Below are positions 36,601 through 46,529 of a DNA stretch of 64,000 nucleotides, piece after piece. Where the stretch lies: positions 2,457,001 to 2,521,000 of the forward strand of contig JAOTOL010001659.1 of NCBI GenBank assembly GCA_034440575.1, written 5' to 3'. Numbering within the stretch: the stretch's first letter is position 1; every line of letters starts with the position of its first letter. The DNA comes from Imbricaverruca yamaguchii (lineage: Eukaryota > Arthropoda > Thecostraca > Neoverrucidae). The notes beneath the pieces were generated by a model, which was not told the DNA's origin, ran no database searches, and saw only the letters and a list, made by a program, of their open reading frames with translations. The translations under genes were made by a program, and so were the position numbers.

Positions 36601-39600
36601 TTCTTTAAAAACTCTAAATGCAGTTTTCTTAGCCTTAATTGCTTTTATCACGTCTGGTGTAAGCCATGCTGGCTTTCCTACCCTTCTTTTGCGTCTTTGC
36701 TTTTGGGGGACATGTCTAATCTGAGTTTCCTTTAAGTAAGATTTGAACTTTTCCCACATTTCACAGGCATTTAAATTGGAGAATTCTTCTTCCCATCTGA
36801 TGGCACTTAAAGCCGCTCTCATGCCGTTAAAGTCTGCTCTGTTGAAATTTGGAACCTTTACCAAATTATCCTTGATAATTTCCCCTACATGTGCCTTGAA
36901 TCTAACTATGTTATGGTCACTTTTTCCCAGAGTTTCGCCTACAGTCAAGTCTTGAACCAAGTCACTTAAATCCGAGAATACAAGGTCAAGAATGAACCAT
37001 GCCTGGTAGGTTCCGATACAAACTGGTGTAAGAACAGGTCCTCTTCAAGGCATTTCCTAAACATTTTGCATGATGGGGAGCCAACACCAGCATTTTCATA
37101 ACCTTTTAGATTAAAGTCACCGAGAATAAGGCACTTCCTCTTAAAGTTTCTACTGATTTCCTCACAAATCACCTTGTCAAGCTCCAGTTGCTGAGAATGT
37201 GGCAGGGTTCCTGATCGGTAGAAAGCTCCTATCCTAAGAGTATTGCTGTTGCCTTTTCCCACAGTGACATCAAGCCAAATGGACTCCACAGACACATTTT
37301 TATCCCCACCTGCTACTTTTTGAGAACTGAATAAGCTATTCACATAGAGCATTACACCACCCCCTTTCATTGCTGGACCCCTATTGCACGAAAACATATT
37401 GTATCCCTGGATCTCATAGTCCTGTAAGTTATCTCCAAAATACCCTTCACTGACCCATGCCTCCGTAATGCAAACAAAATCCGGTTCCTCCTCAGCAACA
37501 TAACACTTGAACTCATCAAATTTGGAACGGATACTCTGAGCATTAAACATCATACACTTAACAAATGCTCCATAACCACCTTTGGCTTTTTCATATTGAG
37601 GAGTTCTTTTATCACTAGATGAACTATAACTCTGTCCCCTTGAGTTGCTGCTGTCCCTATTTGCAGACTTTGAGGTTCTATTGCCTTGGCTGACACTATT
37701 GGAATATTCCTGAGTTGGCAATGCAATTTCATCCCTCCCCACCCCATTTCCTAGTTTCCCTGAAGGACATGCTCGTATACTTTGCCTAACACATGGACCC
37801 CCTTCTCAGAAAAGTGCAGGCCATCCCTCTGATAGAGGTCCCACGATGCATAAAACCTGCTCCACTCGTCTACAAATGTAAAACCTAGCTCCTGGCAGAG
37901 CTTTCCTACCCTGGTGTTAGCTGCCAGTGCCCTAGAGCTCCACTCAGGGAGGCTCTAGCCCTAGGCAAAATTCCTGTTACAATGACTCTATTGGTACCCT
38001 TCAGGGTGGCCAGAAGGGCCCTGTACTCCCCGCAGAAGCTCCTCGCTCCTAGTATGACCTATGTTATTTACCCCTACATGTACTATGACTGTGTTAAACT
38101 GGTGATCACTGGTGACCTGTGCCACCGCAGGTACAAGGTCCTTCACCTTGGCACCAGGCCTGGTGATGCACCTCCTGTCCCTCCTACCTTTACAAAATAC
38201 CCGCTCTAAATATCGCACACGAGAGTCTCCTATGACCAGCACTGACTCCTTACTACTGCTATCCTGGGGGCAGTCATCCAATGCCTGGAACATATTTGTT
38301 GTTACTATGCCTGCCCGCTGGGTCGGTTGGCTAGACTTCCTCCCCGCTCCTACCACCTGCCACCTGCCACTCACTGACCCTTTCCTTAGGTTCGCGTCTC
38401 CAAATCCTCCACCCCTGACCTCATGCCACTTCCCTCCTGTGACCTACCAGAACTACCCCTCCTCTGTTCACTATTAAAACTCCCCTCCTGAGAGATCCCA
38501 GCCACCTCCACAGTAGGGGAAGCCTCAGCTACCTGGTGGCCTGCGACCACCTGGGCATATGATGTCCCTGCTACGGATTGACCCCTTGTTGCTTTATCTT
38601 GCCTACCCTGTGCAACAAGGGCAGCCTTGAGATTGGAAACCTCTGCCTTAAGGGCCCTAATTTCTTCCTCTAGTGCCTGCATCCTGGTCGAAACCATCCT
38701 AAACGCTGCATGTACTGTGGTGACTGTACTGTGGTGACTGTACTGTGGTGACTGTACTGTGGTGACTGTACTGTGGTGACTGTACTGTGGTGACTGTACT
38801 GTGGTGACTGTACTGTGGTGACTGTACTGTGGTGACTGTACTGTGGTGACTGTACTGTGGTGACTGTACTGTGGTGACTGTACTGTGGTGACTGTACTGT
38901 GGTGACTGTACTGTGGTGACTGTACTGTGGTGACTGTACTGTGGTGACTGTACTGTGGTGACTGTACTGTGGTGACTGTACTGTGGTGACTGTACTGTGG
39001 TGACTGTACTGTGGTGACTGTACTGTGGTGATCATACTGTGGTGACTGTACTGTGGTGACTGTACTGTGGTGACTGTACTGTGGTGACTGTACTGTGGTG
39101 ACTGTACTGTGGTGACTGTACTGTGGTGACTGTACTGTGGTGACTGTACTGTGGTGACTGTTACTGTGGTGACTGTACTGTGGTGACTGTACTGTGGTGA
39201 CTGTACTGTGGTGACTGTACTGTGGTGACTGTACTGTGGTGACTGTACTGTGGTGATCATATGACTGTACTGCAGTGACTGTACTGTGGTGACTGTACTG
39301 TGGTGACTGTACTGTGGTGACTGTACTGTGGTGACTGTACTGTGGTGACTGTACTGTGGTGACTGTACTGTGGTGACTGTACTGTGGTGACTGTACTGTG
39401 GTGACTGTACTGTGGTGACTGTACTGTGGTGACTGTACTGTGGTGACTGTACTGTGGTGACTGTACTGTGGTGTATGGGTGACTGTACTGTGGTGACTGT
39501 ACTGTGGTGACTGTACTGTGGTGACTGTACTGTGGTGACTGTACTGTGGTGACTGTACTGTGGTGACTGTACTGTGGTGACTGTACTGTGGTGACTGTAC

Positions 39601-42600
39601 TGTGGTGACTGTACTGTGGTGACTGTACTGTGGTGACTGTACTGTGGTGACTGTACTGTGGTGACTGTACTGTGGTGACTGTACTGGTATATGGTGACTG
39701 TACTGTGGTGACTGTACTGTGGTGACTGTACTGTGGTGACTGTACTGTGGTGACTGTACTGTGGTGACTGTACTGTGGTGACTGTACTGTGGTGACTGTA
39801 CTGTGGTGACTGTACTGTGGTGACTGTACTGTGGTGACTGTACTGTGGTGACTGTACTGTGGTGACTGTACTGTGGTGACTGTACTGTGGTGACTGTACT
39901 GTGGTGACTGTACTGTGGTGACTGTACTGTGGTGACTGTACTGTGGTGACTGTACTGGGTGACTGTACTGTGGTGACTGTACTGTGGTGACTGTACTGTG
40001 GTGATCATACTGTAGTGACTGTACTGTGGTGACTGTACTGTGGTGACTGTACTGTGGTGACTGTACTGTGGTGACTGTACTGTGGTGACTGTACTGTGGT
40101 GACTGTACTGTGGTGACTGTACTGTGGTGACTGTACTGTGGTGACTGTACTGTGGTGACTGTACTGTGGTGACTGTACTGTGGTGACTGTACTGTGGTGA
40201 CTGTACTGTGGTGACTGTACTGTGGTGACTGTACTGTGGTGACTGTACTGTGGTGACTGTACTGTGGTGACTGTACTGTGGTGACTGTACTGTGGTGACT
40301 GTACTGTGGTGACTGTACTGTGGTGACTGTACTGTGGTGACTGTACTGTGGTGACTGTACTGTGGTGACTGTACTGTGGTGACTGTACTGTGGTGACTGT
40401 ACTGTGGTGACTGTGGTGACTGTACTGTGGTGACTGTACTGTGGTGACTGTACTGTGGTGACTGTACTGTGGTGACTGTACTGTGGTGACTGTACTGTGG
40501 TGACTGTACTGTGGTGACTGTACTGTGGTGACTGTACTGTGGTGACTGTACTGTGGTGACTGTACTGTGGTGACTGTACTGTGGTGACTGTACTGTGGTG
40601 ACTGTACTGTGGTGACTGTACTGTGGTGACTGTACTGTGGTGACTGTACTGTGGTGACTGTACTGTGGTGACTGTACTGTGGTGACTGTACTGTGGTGAC
40701 TGTACTGTGGTGACTGTACTGTGGTGACTGTACTGTGGTGACTGTACTGTGGTGACTGTACTGTGGTGACTGTACTGTGGTGACTGTACTGTGGTGACTG
40801 TACTGTGGTGACTGTACTGTGGTGACTGTACTGTGGTGACTGTACTGTGGTGACTGTACTGTGGTGACTGTACTGTGGTGACTGTACTGTGGTGACTGTA
40901 CTGTGGTGACTGTACTGTGGTGACTGTACTGTGGTGACTGTACTGTGGTGACTGTACTGTGGTGACTGTACTGTGGTGACTGTACTGTGGTGACTGTACT
41001 GTGGTGACTGTACTGTACTGTGGTGACTGTACTGTGGTGACTGTACTGTGGTGACTGTACTGTGGTGACTGTACTGTGGTGACTGTACTGTGGTGACTGT
41101 ACTGTGGTGACTGTACTGTGGTGACTGTACTGTGGTGACTGTACTGTGGTGACTGTACTGTGGTGACTGTACTGTGGTGACTGTACTGTGGTGACTGTAC
41201 TGTGGTGACTGTACTGTGGTGACTGTACTGTGGTGACTGTACTGTGGTGACTGTACTGTGGTGACTGTACTGTGGTGACTGTACTGTGGTGACTGTACTG
41301 TGGTGACTGTACTGTGGTGACTGTACTGTGGTGACTGTACTGTGGTGACTGTACTGTGGTGACTGTACTGTGGTGACTGTACTGTGGTGACTGTACTGTG
41401 GTGACTGTACTGTGGTGACTGTACTGTGGTGACTGTACTGTGGTGACTGTACTGTGGTGACTGTACTGTACTGTGGTGACTGTACTGTGGTGACTGTACT
41501 GTGGTGACTGTACTGTGGTGACTGTACTGTGGTGACTGTACTGTGGTGACTGTACTGTGGTGACTGTACTGTGGTGACTGTACTGTGGTGACTGTACTGT
41601 GGTGACTGTACTGTGGTGACTGTACTGTGGTGACTGTACTGTGGTGACTGTACTGTGGTGACTGTACTGTGGTGACTGTACTGTGGTGACTGTACTGTGG
41701 TGACTGTACTGTGGTGACTGTACTGTGGTGACTGTACTGTGGTGACTGTACTGTGGTGACTGTACTGTGGTGACTGTACTGTGGTGACTGTACTGTGGTG
41801 ACTGTACTGTGGTGACTGTACTGTGGTGACTGTACTGTGGTGACTGTACTGTGGTGACTGTACTGTGGTGACTGTACTGTGGTGACTGTACTGTGGTGAC
41901 TGTACTGTGGTGACTGTACTGTGGTGACTGTACTGTGGTGACTGTACTGTGGTGACTGTACTGTGGTGACTGTACTGTGGTGACTGTACTGTGGTGACTG
42001 TACTGTGGTGACTGTACTGTGGTGACTGTACTGTGGTGACTGTACTGTGGTGACTGTACTGTGGTGACTGTACTGTGGTGACCGTACTGTGGTGATCATA
42101 CTGTGGTGACTGTACTGTGGTGACTGTACTGTGGTGACTGTACTGTGGTGACTGTACTGTGGTGACTGTACTGTGGTGACTGTACTGTGGTGACTGTACT
42201 GTGGTGACTGTACTGTGGTGACTGTACTGTGGTGACTGTACTGTGGTGACTGTACTGTGGTGACTGTACTGTGGTGACTGTACTGTGGTGACTGTACTGT
42301 GGTGACTGTACTGTGGTGACTGTACTGTGGTGACTGTACTGTGGTGACTGTACTGTGGTGACTGTACTGTGGTGACTGTACTGTGGTGACTGTACTGTGG
42401 TGACTGTACTGTGGTGACTGTACTGTGGTGACTGTACTGTGGTGACTGTACTGTGGTGACTGTACTGTGGTGACTGTACTGTGGTGACTGTACTGTGGTG
42501 ACTGTACTGTGGTGACTGTACTGTGGTGACTGTACTGTGGTGACTGTACTGTGGTGACTGTACTGTGGTGACTGTACTGTGGTGACTGTACTGTGGTGAC

Positions 42601-43387
42601 TGTACTGTAGTGACTGTACTGTGGTGACTGTACTGTGGTGACTGTACTGTGGTGACTGTACTGTGGTGACTGTACTGTGGTGACTGTACTGTGGTGACTG
42701 TACTGTGGTGACTGTACTGTGGTGACTGTACTGTGGTGACTGTACTGTGGTGATCTAGTACTGTGGTGACTGTACTGTGGTGACTGTACTGTGGTGACTG
42801 TACTGTGGTGACTGTACTGTGGTGACTGTACTGTGGTGACTGTACTGTGGTGACTGTACTGTGGTGACTGTACTGTGGTGACTGTACTGTGGTGACCATA
42901 CTGTGGTGACCATACTGTGGTGACTATATTGCGGTGACCATACTGTGGTGACTGTACTGTGGTGACTGTACTGTGGTGACCATACTGTGGTGACTGTATT
43001 GTGGTGACTATACTGTGGTGACTATACTGTGGTGACTGTACTGCGGTGGCCATACGATGACTGTATGGGGTGTACTGCGCTGTACTACAGTGAATATATC
43101 AGTTTGACTACGATGTGCTACAATGACAGTGCGTTTGATGTGAGGAATTATAGACCACCCACCAGTGCCTGCAGTTCGGCGCCGCCGCCCACGTGCCGGC
43201 TGTTGAAGAATATCTGCGGCACGCTCGTCTTGCCGGTGACCTCGCGCAGCCAGGGGCGCAGGTGCGGGAACCGCTCCAGGTCGACGTCGACATACTGCAG
43301 GCCGCAGCCCGCCAGAGTCGCCTTGACGGCGCGGCAGTGCGGGCACGCCGGGATCGAGTACACCACCACGGTGCCGTTGATCAGCAT
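27496..43387 (-). CDS. Glutaredoxin-DEP-DUF547 multidomain protein (9 coding exons)
   Basis: Exons 43387-43163, 33863-33743, 32944-32774, 32181-32064, 31488-31347, 30011-29814, 29061-28834, 28181-28038 and 27618-27496 join in phase to 1470 bases: 489 residues plus stop. Residues 1-75 are a glutaredoxin domain with a CPHC redox site (15-18), the cis-proline loop TSVPQ and a GGG glutathione-loop motif. Residues about 120-212 form a DEP domain, a fold that often binds membranes or receptors. Residues about 260-489 are DUF547: DYAGIKASPTWEQYV, KLAFFINIYNALVIHG, DIENGVLR, HFALNCGAKSCPP, LLKWYRSDFG and a terminal YIPYDW. The DUF547 core NIYNAL...H resembles a papain-like arrangement, but its biochemical role is not established. 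There is no signal peptide or membrane segment, so it is probably cytosolic. Grx-DEP-DUF547 fusions occur in several invertebrate and algal genomes; a redox-linked role is inference. All introns are GT-AG. Confidence 0.85.
27645..27891. repeat. 32-bp minisatellite, about 8 copies, DUF547 intron 8
   Basis: The unit contains GGCCGGCCTACACCACTACC and GCGTCGGGAAGA. Two copies share an alternative end (GTGGAGAAAA). It starts 27 bases from the exon 9 acceptor. Confidence 0.9.
28038..28181 (-). CDS. DUF547 gene coding exon 8
   Basis: Acceptor CCGTCAG; codes DIDAELDLASAAYL to LLKWYRSDFGDTDEQ; donor CAG/GTGCGG, phase 0. Confidence 0.8.
28500..28805. repeat. Degenerate minisatellite in DUF547 intron 7
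   Basis: GCCCAATACTGTC and TATGATGTCCTGTCC recur about every 40 bases. The array ends within 30 bases of the exon 7 donor. Confidence 0.75.
28834..29061 (-). CDS. DUF547 gene coding exon 7: DUF547 central core
   Basis: Acceptor GGCGGCAG; codes FFNRTSYVLGG, DIENGVLR and HFALNCGAKSCPP; donor GCT/GTGAGT, phase 0. Confidence 0.83.
29814..30011 (-). CDS. DUF547 gene coding exon 6: DUF547 N-terminal core
   Basis: Acceptor CCCGCAG; codes SVDYAGIKASPTWEQYV and KLAFFINIYNALVIHG, the most conserved DUF547 block; donor AAG/GTGAGC, phase 0. Confidence 0.83.
30135..30300 (-). mobile_element. tRNA-derived SINE, copy 2
   Basis: On the minus strand it has a B-box GGTTCGAGCCC, the CCAATCGGCGTG body block and a GTCGTAAA end. 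It lies in DUF547 intron 5 in the gene's own orientation. Confidence 0.65.
31150..31312 (-). mobile_element. tRNA-derived SINE, copy 3
   Basis: It begins GGGGACGAGTAG (minus strand), with B-box GGTTCGAGTCCC, the body block CCAATCGGCGTGAGAG, GACTGAACGG and a GTAAAACCCAACAACC tail. It is nearly full length and lies in DUF547 intron 5, close to exon 5. Confidence 0.7.
31347..31488 (-). CDS. DUF547 gene coding exon 5: DEP-DUF547 linker
   Basis: Acceptor CCCGCCAG; codes MIEDDHPSALNSGEG and the helix ELAERLRALMLRMYA; donor AAG/GTAAGC, phase 0. Confidence 0.78.
32064..32181 (-). CDS. DUF547 gene coding exon 4: DEP domain, second half
   Basis: Acceptor TTGCCAG; codes EATALDMAQLLLDKCYF to SKALY, the usual DEP C-terminal helix and strand; donor AG/GTAAGG, phase 2. 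Confidence 0.82.
32580..32795. repeat. Minisatellite that includes the exon 3 splice donor
   Basis: On the minus strand the unit of about 23 bases reads GCGAACAAAGATGTCG then GTAGGTA. Its first copy is the last 16 bases of exon 3 plus the donor. Nine or so progressively altered copies follow into intron 3. Confidence 0.85.
32774..32944 (-). CDS. DUF547 gene coding exon 3: DEP domain, first half
   Basis: Acceptor CCGCCAG; codes the DEP start (LAIDLHDNSDLIMDHRV) to GEAFIKWMV. The donor TCG/GTAGGT, phase 1, is chosen because it alone keeps the frame with exon 4. This boundary is embedded in a 23-base tandem repeat. Confidence 0.78.
33155..33440. mobile_element. 'GCGCCCCTC' family element, copy 4
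   Basis: It parallels copy 1 along its length (GTGTGCTCC, GTCCCTCTGGGAAG, GAGTGCACCC, GGAAGGCTCGATCGCACCCC) and ends ATGACAATTTCTGGATCTG. It lies in DUF547 intron 2. Confidence 0.45.
33446..33515 (-). mobile_element. Retroposon 3' end family, copy in DUF547 intron 2
   Basis: ATTG repeats are followed by ATTATTTGGGCTTAGGGGC, GGTTATTTAGCG. This is a diverged relative of the element at 26986. TCAGTAT on both sides may be a short target duplication. Confidence 0.45.
33743..33863 (-). CDS. DUF547 gene coding exon 2: linker
   Basis: Acceptor GCCGCAG; codes AADVGAWAAAMHELEK and on to VDVTIA; donor CAG/GTGAGC, phase 1. The 40-residue linker is acidic and proline-containing. Confidence 0.75.
33945..34931. 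repeat. 14-bp minisatellite array, left block, about 70 copies
   Basis: The unit GGTGACTGTACTGT is nearly perfect through the block. The edge toward exon 2 is diverged (GCTAGTGGCTGTGCTGC). Confidence 0.97.
34932..37742 (-). pseudogene. LINE ORF2 (endonuclease-reverse transcriptase), broken copy
   Basis: The endonuclease part (MFNAQSIRSKF, LILGDFNL, SDHNIV) and RT part (LDFSKAFDKVPH, GVPQGSVLGP, FADD) are all present. Compared with the intact copy, single-base losses break the frame near 36985, 36004, 35888 and 35119. The C-terminal 60 or so residues are missing. Confidence 0.88.
37755..38699 (-). pseudogene. LINE ORF1 (coiled coil plus esterase), broken copy
   Basis: It starts MVSTRMQALEEEIRALK (ATG at 38699) and contains VLVIGDSRVRYLERVF and VIVHVGVNNIG. 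Frame breaks relative to the other copy lie near 38434 (one G lost), 38030 (one G gained) and 37947 (one C lost). Confidence 0.8.
38711..43060. repeat. 14-bp minisatellite array, right block, about 310 copies
   Basis: The same GGTGACTGTACTGT unit occurs, with rare GATCATACTGT-type variants and a few short insertions. The last 170 bases (from about 42890) are clearly more diverged. The block fills most of the first coding intron of the DUF547 gene. Confidence 0.97.
43163..43387 (-). CDS. DUF547 gene coding exon 1: glutaredoxin domain
   Basis: It codes residues 1-75 from ATG in a good context (CCCGCC before ATG). VVVYSIPACPHCRAVK carries the CPHC redox site. It ends ...ELQAL at donor CTG/GTGGGT, phase 0. 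Confidence 0.83.
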
Positions 43388-43459
43388 GGCGGGGAGACGG
43401 CGACCGGCGGACGCTCGCTGTCGCAGGTCGGTGTGGTTAGGCCCGCGCCGGCCCGCGCA

Positions 43460-44570
43460 CATCTCAGCACGTCAGCCGACTGGCTGGTCAGCACACGTCC
43501 AACACAACTGCTGACTAGCATACTGGCTGATCAGCTCACGTCCAACACAACTGCTGACTAGCATACTGGCTGGTCAGCACGCGTCCAGCACATCTGCGGA
43601 CTGGCTGGTCAGCACACGTCCAGCACAACTGCGGACTGGCTGGTCAGCACACGTCCAGCACAACTGCTGACTAGCATACTGGCTGGTCAGCACACGTCCA
43701 GCACAACTGCTGACTAGCATACTGGCTGGTCAGCACGCGTCCAGCACATCTGCGGACTGGCTGGTCAGCACACGTCCAACACAACTGCGGACTGGCTGGT
43801 CAGCACACGTCCAACACAACTGCGGACTGGCTGGTCAGCACACGTCCAGCACAACTGCGGACTGGCTGGTCAGCACACGTCCAACACAACTGCGGACTGG
43901 CTGGTCAGCACACGTCCAGCACAACTGCGGGCTGACTGGTCAGCACACGTCCAGCACAACTGCGGACTGGCTGGTCAGCACGCGTCCAACACATCTGCGG
44001 ACTGGCATACTGGCTGGTCAGCACACGTCCAGCACAACTGCGGACTGGCTGGTCAGCACACGTCCAGCACATCTGCGGACTGGCATACTGGCTGGTCAGC
44101 ACGCGTCCAGCACAACTGCGGACTGGCTGGTCAGCTCACGTCCGACACATCTGCGGACTGGCTGGTCAGCTCACGTCCAACACATCTGAGGACTGGCTGG
44201 TCAGCACACGTCAAGCACAACTGCGTACTGGTTGGTCAGCACGCGTCCAACACATCTGCGGACTAGCATACTGACTGGTCATCTTACGTCCAGCATACCT
44301 GTCGGCTAGCCTATTGACTGAATGACTGGCAGATTGACTGATAGACTGACTGACTGGACGTCCATGTTCAGCACACCTGTCAACCAGCATACTGACTGAC
44401 TGACTGGTCATCATACGTCCAGCACACCTGCTGGCTAGCATACTGACTGACTGACTGGTCATCATAAATCCAACACACCTGCTGACTAGCATACTGACTG
44501 ACTGACTGGTCACCACAACTCTAGCACGCCTGCCAACTAGCATACTGACTGACTGACTGACCGATCGACG
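43460..44570. repeat. 35-bp minisatellite with 45-bp variants, upstream of the DUF547 start
   Basis: The unit has CTGGCTGGTCAGCACACGTC and CAGCACAACTGCGGA; variants add CTAGCATACT. Copies from 44230 on are more diverged and TGACTGACTGACTGG-rich. It begins about 70 bases from the start codon. Confidence 0.92.
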
Positions 44571-44599
44571 ACTCAGGCTGACTGGTACACCGACACACT

Positions 44600-45060
44600 G
44601 GCTGAGAAATGTAATAACTGATTGAGCAACTGAGCAGCTCAATGCGAGACTGACTCATAAGCCGACTGGCAGGGTGAGTCACTCACAGAGGATCCACCGA
44701 AGGCGAGGGTTGCCGGTGGTGCTGACACTCAAGACAGAATGCGTTACGATCGAAGCGCCCTTAAACCCAAATAACTAACAAAATGCGTTAGCGGGGGGCG
44801 GGCACACGATGCACAACCAACCCGTGACGCACACCGGCTCACCACCAGAGAGCGACTGAGGGCGTCCAACTGAGATCCGGTCTGACCGACAGCGTCACAG
44901 ATAACTCGGCCTGCTGTCGGCTCGCTATCGGCCCGCTGTCACGCGCTCTGGGGCCGCGCTGCCAGCTGATGACGTGCTGCAGCCGCGCGTTGTCGGTGTG
45001 CTAAGCCAGCATCCGGGACATTAGGCCCGCACTATCAGCTGACAGGAGCCCACAGAAAAA
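44600..45060 (-). promoter_or_regulatory. Possible promoter and non-coding first exon of the DUF547 gene
   Basis: This is a GC- and CpG-rich patch. On the minus strand it has a good donor, TCCTCT/GTGAGT, at 44692-44687, which could splice to an acceptor-like CTGCGACAG near 43421, just before the start codon. The 35-bp array would then be a 5' UTR intron. This rests on composition and consensus only. Confidence 0.22.
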
Positions 45061-46214
45061 CGCTGGAGCGATCAGGACGAGAACTGCATTGGGTGTCCTC
45101 TTGGTGAATGTTGTATTTATTATATTTTTGCATTGCAAGCAAGACTGCTGCTACGTGTATCCAAAATGGGTGAGAAGTGTGCTACATTGGTAGATCATCC
45201 TACGCATAGCATTCGACTGAAATGAACAGCTAAATAATTATGCTACCATCAGAACACCAACATTAAGGTAAGGGACCGAAACATACCAATGCACAAGTCA
45301 ACATGCATCAAATACTGAGCATCGCGAACATGCCTCAAATTCGATCCACGCTGTTTATCCACTCTGCCCAACGCTACACCGGTACGTAATTCCGTTTGTA
45401 GGCCTACCTCTAGATTGATTCCTTCTGTGAAGTCCCAATCACTCGAAATAAGACTGACTTTCCCAATATGCAGAGGAGAATTAAAAAATATAATCTAGGA
45501 ATGCAACCCTGAGGGACAGTCAGAAACTGTGGTCCAGCCCTTCGCAACGCATGGGCGTTCCAAGTTGACGGATTGGCCGGTTTCCGTGTCAGCAAATGAT
45601 CGATAGACTATGTGACAAGAGGCGAACTGGCCTTGCTCCAGCTACTACAACCTAGCTACTGCAACCTAGCATTTCGTATCGTTACTTCCACGTAACTTCG
45701 AAAATATCACTTTGCCACCGCCACCACATGCATGGGCACCTACCTTCCGGAACACACATTATGAACAGCTAGGTATTGGGTAGTACACTGAATAATTATA
45801 CTCCACATTTCCGTGGAAGAAAACGTCAAAAAAATGCACAGCCTGATGATACCAACGATAATGATGGCAACATAGTCTTCGAATACATGAGAGTTATGCA
45901 CGATGAGGCCTGGAACTGAGCTTCTGCATGTTGCATAAAGGAGATAAAAAGAACACCATGTGCCTTGCCGCTACCTCAAATGGTTCATCACTCGGCCCCA
46001 TACCATCCCCACGAAAATAAACACGAAGGCGCGAAATCCTCCGTCCGCGCCCGTCATTTGGCTGGATGGTGGTGGATTGTTGTTTACGGGCGCGTTGATC
46101 ATATCGCTGGAGGGATCTGGCTACACTACCATCAAAAGCAATGATACTTTTTCACTTTTTCACTGGAGGGATCTGGCTACAAGTTTTTTTTTAAGTCATG
46201 ATAGTATCCATTGC
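45061..46214. other. No feature recognised
   Basis: AT-rich flank. 46075-46180 holds a short direct repeat (GGAGGGATCTGGCTAC twice). No gene was seen. Confidence 0.35.
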
Positions 46215-46231
46215 AAGTACATTGAGGTTCG

Positions 46232-46286
46232 CTGGTTGGTTATTGGTTTTACGACACATCGGCCGTCGAGTCATGTAGCGTTTAAA
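46232..46286 (-). mobile_element. SINE 3' end with target-site duplication, copy 4
   Basis: Only the last 50 or so bases of the SINE body and its AACC-type tail are present. AAGTACATTGAGGTTCG (46215-46231) and AAGTACATCGAGGTCG (46287-46302) flank it. Confidence 0.7.
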
Positions 46287-46529
46287 AAGTACATCGAGGT
46301 CGTCCGTGTTAAAAATACACGTTGAAATAGGCAAAACGTCCAAAGCTTCCATGCACTAGCAGTGCACATACGAATGGCATGGCTGCAATACCAACTCAAA
46401 GGCAAAATCATCAGACAATATGATGCTGCAGAAAACAGTTAAATGGACAAACAGTTTGGCAAATTTAGGACGTGCTGAACGTGCCACTCATTCCGATAAA
46501 GGTGTGCTTACTTATAATTTGCACTGCCT

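Larger units (their letters stand above)
34932..38710 (-). mobile_element. CR1/L2-type LINE copy trapped in the 14-bp array
   Basis: It is nearly identical to 48736-52516 of the full-length copy on the other strand, but it lacks the 5' UTR and also the last 300 or so bases including the 3' tail. Both ends pass straight into the 14-bp array, which runs in the same direction on both sides. Confidence 0.92.

Noticed and set aside
38701..38715. The 14-bp array as a LINE-derived sequence
   Set aside because: The full-length LINE contains no such unit at either end, so the array did not arise from the element.
42096..42899. A 267-codon minus-strand frame overlapping the array
   Set aside because: It is the same array in a second frame; no independent coding signal.
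38386..43053. A 1555-codon open frame on the minus strand
   Set aside because: It is the 14-bp array read through and joined by chance to LINE ORF1. The lack of stops follows from the unit sequence, and the same holds in every minus-strand frame.
43470..44560. Regular repeats that might resemble a CRISPR array
   Set aside because: Units are head-to-tail with no unique spacers, in intron-bearing animal DNA; this is a minisatellite.
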